Assembly: GCA_012959845.1 (NCBI GenBank)
Contig: DUCL01000008.1
Location: 1 to 8,584 of the forward strand
Reading direction: 5' to 3'
DNA from: Candidatus Poseidoniales archaeon
GTDB taxonomy: Archaea > Thermoplasmatota > Poseidoniia > Poseidoniales > Poseidoniaceae
Length of the DNA: 8,584 nt
Below the pieces are notes generated by a model that worked only from the letters and a program-made list of their open reading frames with translations, did no database searches and was not told where the DNA came from. The position numbers and the translations under genes were made by a program. Below, piece after piece: positions 5,961 through 8,584 of this stretch (within the stretch, counting starts at the first letter, position 1; each line of letters begins with the position of its first letter).

Positions 5961-6857
5961 ATGACCGCAGCGGTTTTGGCATGGGCGTTATCACGCCTTG
6001 AACAAAGTCATTCCGTTGTCATTGCAAGTGTAATCAGTACATCGGGCAGCGTCCCTGGTAAAGTAGGAGCAAGGTTGGCACTTTCTGGGTTTGATGAAGA
6101 TGAGCAATGCGTTGGTACAATTGGCGGCGCTGGACTTGAACTGAAGGTTATTCAGCGCTGTAGGGAAATGCTAAAACAATCATCAAAGCCTAGTGGAGAG
6201 GTAATTACTTACGGCCTGAATAAAGGTGCGAAGGGCTATCAAGTAACACCTCTTGATTCATTATGCGGGGGTCAAGTCACTCTCGCTATCGAGGTGATTA
6301 TTGCTATGCCACATGTATTATTGATGGGTGCTGGACATTGTGCAAAAGCATTGGTAAAAGGAATAGAATCTTTAGAATGGAATTATTCAATTCACGACAC
6401 TAGAAGTGATTTCGTAAGTGCTGAAAAGTTTCCTAATTCAAAAGAATTACATTGTTCAACAGTAGCAGCATTTTTTTCTGGAAACGAAAACAAAAATGCC
6501 GAAACGAAGCACTCACTTTCCCGCTTTAGTGATATTTTGTTACTGGGTCATGACTGGGTTGAAGACCAAGAGAGATTAATTTCATTATTGTCCACAATAG
6601 AATTAGAAGATGGAAATCACTTAGACGGTAAACCAAGAATTGGGGTCATTGGTAGCAGAAGTAAATGGCAAGCCTTTGAGGCTGAATGCTTGAGTGCAGG
6701 TATTAGTCAGGATACACTGAATGGGATTCAATGTCCCATTGGTCTAAACATTGGCGCTGAAACACCTGAAGAAATTGCAGTAGCAGTAATTGCACAAATC
6801 CTTGCCGCACACAAAGAGGTTGACCATTCTCAGCCTTCTTGGAGAAATCACAAATAA
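5961..6857 (+). CDS. xdhC: XdhC-like molybdenum hydroxylase accessory protein
   Basis: XdhC-family proteins bind the molybdenum cofactor, aid its sulfuration and insert it into xanthine dehydrogenase-type enzymes. From the ATG at 5961 the protein has 298 residues. The N-terminal XdhC/CoxI domain shows VIASVISTSGSVPGKVGARL (about 20-39), GTIGGAGLE (52-60) and the cysteine motif LCGGQV (101-106). The C-terminal Rossmann domain shows VLLMGAGHCAKAL (119-131), LLLGHDWVEDQ, IGVIGSRSKW (227-236) and CPIGLNIGAETPEEIAVAV (258-276). The common PR after GS is PG, and the usual GGGC is GGAG, so Cys102 is the main candidate cofactor ligand. A GTG at 5955 is possible, but ATG 5961 has AAGG at a 7-nt spacing (5950-5953) and fits the family start. 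It is probably co-transcribed with mocA. No hydroxylase subunit is in the window. Confidence 0.9.
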   Translation: MTAAVLAWALSRLEQSHSVVIASVISTSGSVPGKVGARLALSGFDEDEQCVGTIGGAGLELKVIQRCREMLKQSSKPSGEVITYGLNKGAKGYQVTPLDSLCGGQVTLAIEVIIAMPHVLLMGAGHCAKALVKGIESLEWNYSIHDTRSDFVSAEKFPNSKELHCSTVAAFFSGNENKNAETKHSLSRFSDILLLGHDWVEDQERLISLLSTIELEDGNHLDGKPRIGVIGSRSKWQAFEAECLSAGISQDTLNGIQCPIGLNIGAETPEEIAVAVIAQILAAHKEVDHSQPSWRNHK

Positions 6858-6901
6858 TGTATTTCTCTCATGTGAGTGCTTCGCTCGAATGTAAGTAATT
6901 G

Positions 6902-6910
6902 ATATGGTAT
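6902..6910 (+). promoter_or_regulatory. Candidate TATA-like element of the MFS transporter gene
   Basis: ATATGGTAT is centred about 23 nt before the ATG at 6929, the spacing of a leaderless archaeal promoter. It is flush with the inverted repeat at 6908-6926. If real, the transporter can be transcribed apart from mocA-xdhC. Confidence 0.3.
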
Positions 6911-6926
6911 CGCTTTTTCGGCGATA
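6908..6926. promoter_or_regulatory. Perfect inverted repeat directly before the MFS start, possible operator
   Basis: TATCGC, seven spacer bases, GCGATA: a perfect six-base inverted repeat ending two bases before the ATG at 6929 and abutting the TATA-like element. As DNA it could be an operator for a dimeric repressor, the common control for DHA2 exporters. As RNA it could form a small hairpin next to the start codon. Its position is the strongest argument; the symmetry alone could occur by chance. Confidence 0.4.
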
Positions 6927-6928
6927 AT

Positions 6929-8473
6929 ATGGACAACCTCCATTCACACCATGAGGACCGTTGGATTATTTTAGGGATAATGAGCCTCAGTCTTGTCATC
7001 GTTATGCTCAACAATGTCACGCTCAATGTGGCATTGCCAAAATTAGCAATTGATTTAAATGCTGATAACTCTCAAATGCAATGGATAGTGGATGCATATG
7101 CATTGATTTTCGGAGGAACTCTGTTAGTGATGGGTTCACTTGGCGATAGATTTGGTCGCAGAAGTGCTTTACAAGTTGGTTTGGTGATTTTAGCCAGTTC
7201 AGCAGGTTGGGCGGCATTTTTTGCTGAAACAGCAAACCAGGTAATCGTTGCAAGAGCAATGATGGGGCTTGGGGCGGCTTTGGTAATGCCAGCAACGCTC
7301 TCGATTGTAATTGTGGTCTTTCCAAAGAAAGAACGTGGTAAAGCCATTGGAATATGGGCGGCGATGGCAGGAATTGGCGCTCCAATTGGATTGCTCGTTG
7401 GAGGTTATATTATGGAGCACTACCAATGGCAGGAAATTTTCTTAATCAATGTGCCAATAATTTTCTTAGCGCTTATTATTGGGGCAAAATATGTGCCTCA
7501 ATCAAAAGAAACCACGACCACGCCACTTGATTGGGTTGGTTCAATTCTATCAATAGTTACTCTAAGTTCCATTTTGTTCGGAATTATTGAAGGTCCGAAT
7601 TTAGGTTGGAATAGTAACGAAGTAATCGCTGCCTTTGCAATAGGAATTGTTTCTCTAATAGCTTTCATCAAATGGGAAAACAATACCCCACATCCAATAT
7701 TGCCAATGTCCTTTTTTTCAAATAGGGGTTATTCAGCAGGGCTTGTGGCTATCAGTCTAGCATTTTTCGTAATGTTTTCATTTATGTTTATGCAGATGTT
7801 ACATTTCCAATTGGTAAGAGGATATTCACCACTTGAAGCAGCAATACGCTTCTTCCCATTGCCATTCGGATTGATGCCAGCAGCAGCCAATAGCGACAAA
7901 TTGGTTTCAAAATTCGGTGTTAATCGCGTTGTAGGAACTGGATTATTATTGGTTACACTTGCCTTGGCAATATTCTCACAGGTTTCAATGGATACACCAT
8001 ACATTATGTTGGCACTAATGTTTTGGTTCCTTGGATTGGGTATGGGATTGACAATGGCGCCATCGACAACAGTCGTCATGGATGCAATACCAGAAGACAA
8101 GGCAGGAGTTGGTAGTGCTACCAATGATGCTAGCAGAGAAGTTGGAGGCGCTTTGGGAATCGCAATTGGTGGTAGTGCACTGAATGAATTGTATCAAAGA
8201 AGCATAGTTATTCCTGACGGATTAGCCCATTTTTCTAGTGAGATCAATAATTCCTTCCCAGCGGCGATAAGAATTGGACAGAAACTCAAGATGGAAGGAA
8301 ATCCAGCGGGAGATATATTGATTGAAAATGCACGTCTTGCATTTATTGAAGGAATGCAAGCATCATCTATTATTGCAGGAATTATTGCTCTATGTGCGTC
8401 AGTATTTGCCTACAGAATGATGCCTAAAAAGAGTATTATTTCACAAGATAAAAAACACTTTGAGGAAGAATGA
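6929..8473 (+). CDS. DHA2-type (EmrB/QacA) MFS transporter, 14 helices predicted
   Basis: A 514-residue membrane transporter of the major facilitator superfamily, most like proton-driven drug or metabolite exporters. From ATG 6929 it begins with a His/Asp/Glu-rich tail, then helix 1 (IILGIMSLSLVIVMLNN). Family motifs: LNVALPKLAIDL (32-43), QMQWIVDAYAL (49-59, with Asp55), motif A GSLGDRFGRR (69-78), RAMMGLGAALVMPATLS, motif C-like GIGAPIGLLVGGYI marking an exporter, and IFLINVP. The second half has PILPMSFF, a long hydrophobic run and VGSATNDASREVGGALGIAIGG near the end. The acid usually found in helix 1 is Asn28 (LNN instead of LDN). An upstream in-frame TTG at 6899 is rejected because it adds ten polar and aromatic residues and crosses the inverted repeat. 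The substrate is unknown. The gene follows xdhC by 71 nt, so it may be in the same transcript. Confidence 0.92.
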   Translation: MDNLHSHHEDRWIILGIMSLSLVIVMLNNVTLNVALPKLAIDLNADNSQMQWIVDAYALIFGGTLLVMGSLGDRFGRRSALQVGLVILASSAGWAAFFAETANQVIVARAMMGLGAALVMPATLSIVIVVFPKKERGKAIGIWAAMAGIGAPIGLLVGGYIMEHYQWQEIFLINVPIIFLALIIGAKYVPQSKETTTTPLDWVGSILSIVTLSSILFGIIEGPNLGWNSNEVIAAFAIGIVSLIAFIKWENNTPHPILPMSFFSNRGYSAGLVAISLAFFVMFSFMFMQMLHFQLVRGYSPLEAAIRFFPLPFGLMPAAANSDKLVSKFGVNRVVGTGLLLVTLALAIFSQVSMDTPYIMLALMFWFLGLGMGLTMAPSTTVVMDAIPEDKAGVGSATNDASREVGGALGIAIGGSALNELYQRSIVIPDGLAHFSSEINNSFPAAIRIGQKLKMEGNPAGDILIENARLAFIEGMQASSIIAGIIALCASVFAYRMMPKKSIISQDKKHFEEE

Positions 8474-8487
8474 TTCAATTATTGAAT
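8473..8487. repeat. Inverted repeat across the convergent MFS/orn gene ends
   Basis: ATTCAAT, one T, ATTGAAT form a perfect seven-base inverted repeat starting on the last base of the MFS stop codon and running into the end of orn. As RNA it gives only a weak AT-rich stem (about five pairs with a five-base loop). T-rich sequence follows it on the plus strand (8490-8497). It could mark a bidirectional 3' end, but most of it also encodes the last Orn residues. Confidence 0.3.
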
Positions 8488-8584
8488 AGTTTGTTTCTGA
8501 AGTATTTCAATTCTTCAATCGACTCTAATATGTCGTCAAGAGCAAGGTGGCAACCTTTCTTTTGAAAACCTTCAATTTCGGGAT
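8475..8584 (-). CDS. orn: Oligoribonuclease, C-terminal end only (gene continues past the right edge)
   Basis: Reading leftward from the window edge, the last 35 codons give PEIEGFQKKG, CHLALDDILESIEELKYFR and NKLFNN, then TGA (complement of 8475-8477). HLALDDILESIEELKYFR is the hallmark end of the DEDDh 3'-5' exoribonuclease Orn (HRALDDIxESIxELKYYR in well-known members). It contains the catalytic His and the final Asp five residues later. Orn degrades 2-5 nt RNAs and, in bacteria, pGpG. The rest of the gene, including the DxE site, is outside the window. One base separates its stop from that of the MFS gene. Its presence would be less expected in an archaeon than in a bacterium or eukaryote. 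Confidence 0.85.
   Translation of the reverse strand, partial: PEIEGFQKKGCHLALDDILESIEELKYFRNKLFNN

Noticed and set aside
6874..6886. Hairpin GAGTG-CTT-CGCTC after xdhC as an intrinsic terminator
   Set aside because: The stem is five pairs with a G-T wobble and no T-run follows, so it is too weak to call.
6899..6928. N-terminal extension of the MFS protein from TTG 6899
   Set aside because: It adds ten unrelated residues and covers the TATA-like element and inverted repeat; ATG 6929 gives a normal family start.
7023..8197. Several minus-strand open frames within the MFS gene
   Set aside because: All lie inside a strongly supported coding region and show no domain features.
1..8584. Mobile element, CRISPR, toxin-antitoxin, defence island or tRNA-linked integration site
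   Set aside because: I saw no transposase, integrase, long terminal or direct repeats, spacer array, tRNA-like fold or small paired genes; composition looks even across the window.

Overview
The window is about 8.6 kb of densely packed chromosomal DNA with modest G+C (roughly 40% by eye). I see no rRNA, tRNA, CRISPR array, insertion sequence, phage gene or long repeat. The gene set suits a free-living aerobic heterotroph: a 2-oxoacid dehydrogenase E1, an MCAD-type acyl-CoA dehydrogenase, and molybdenum-hydroxylase accessory proteins. Several starts lack a clear Shine-Dalgarno sequence but have an AT-rich, TATA-like element about 23-26 nt upstream of the ATG. That fits leaderless archaeal transcription. 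A planktonic archaeon such as a Marine Group II (Poseidoniales) relative is my leading but unproven guess; a compact marine bacterium remains possible. No marker gene here settles it.

Layout, left to right: (1) bases 2-1333, plus strand, the 3' part of a thiamine-diphosphate E1 gene in which the alpha and beta chains are fused. (2) 1320-1958, minus strand, an aquaporin-family channel whose 3' end overlaps the E1 gene by 14 bp. (3) 2082-3212, plus, a CaCA-type sodium/calcium antiporter divergent from the aquaporin, with about 120 bp between them. (4) 3295-4443, plus, an acyl-CoA dehydrogenase. (5) 4445-5203, minus, an unrecognised acidic protein convergent with the dehydrogenase. (6) 5320-5913, 5961-6857 and 6929-8473, all plus: a MocA-like nucleotidyltransferase, an XdhC-like protein and a DHA2-type MFS transporter. 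(7) 8475 to the right edge, minus, the C-terminus of oligoribonuclease. No stretch over 300 bases lacks a gene; the longest gaps are about 116-123 bp.

How the genes fit together: MocA and XdhC families both act on the pterin cofactor of xanthine dehydrogenase/CO dehydrogenase-type enzymes, so they form the clearest functional pair. No catalytic subunit is in view. The MFS exporter follows them but carries its own possible promoter and a perfect inverted repeat just before its start, so its membership in the operon is uncertain. E1 and acyl-CoA dehydrogenase both serve acyl-CoA metabolism. The aquaporin and antiporter share a divergent control region.

I found no convincing new multi-gene system. 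The points most worth a second look are: three of three convergent gene pairs that meet with 1-nt gaps or overlap, two of them through the same seven bases TGATTCA; an altered ion ligand in one half of the antiporter; a NIP-like filter in the aquaporin; loss of the helix-1 acid in the MFS protein; inverted repeats before mocA and the MFS gene; and an orphan acidic protein.
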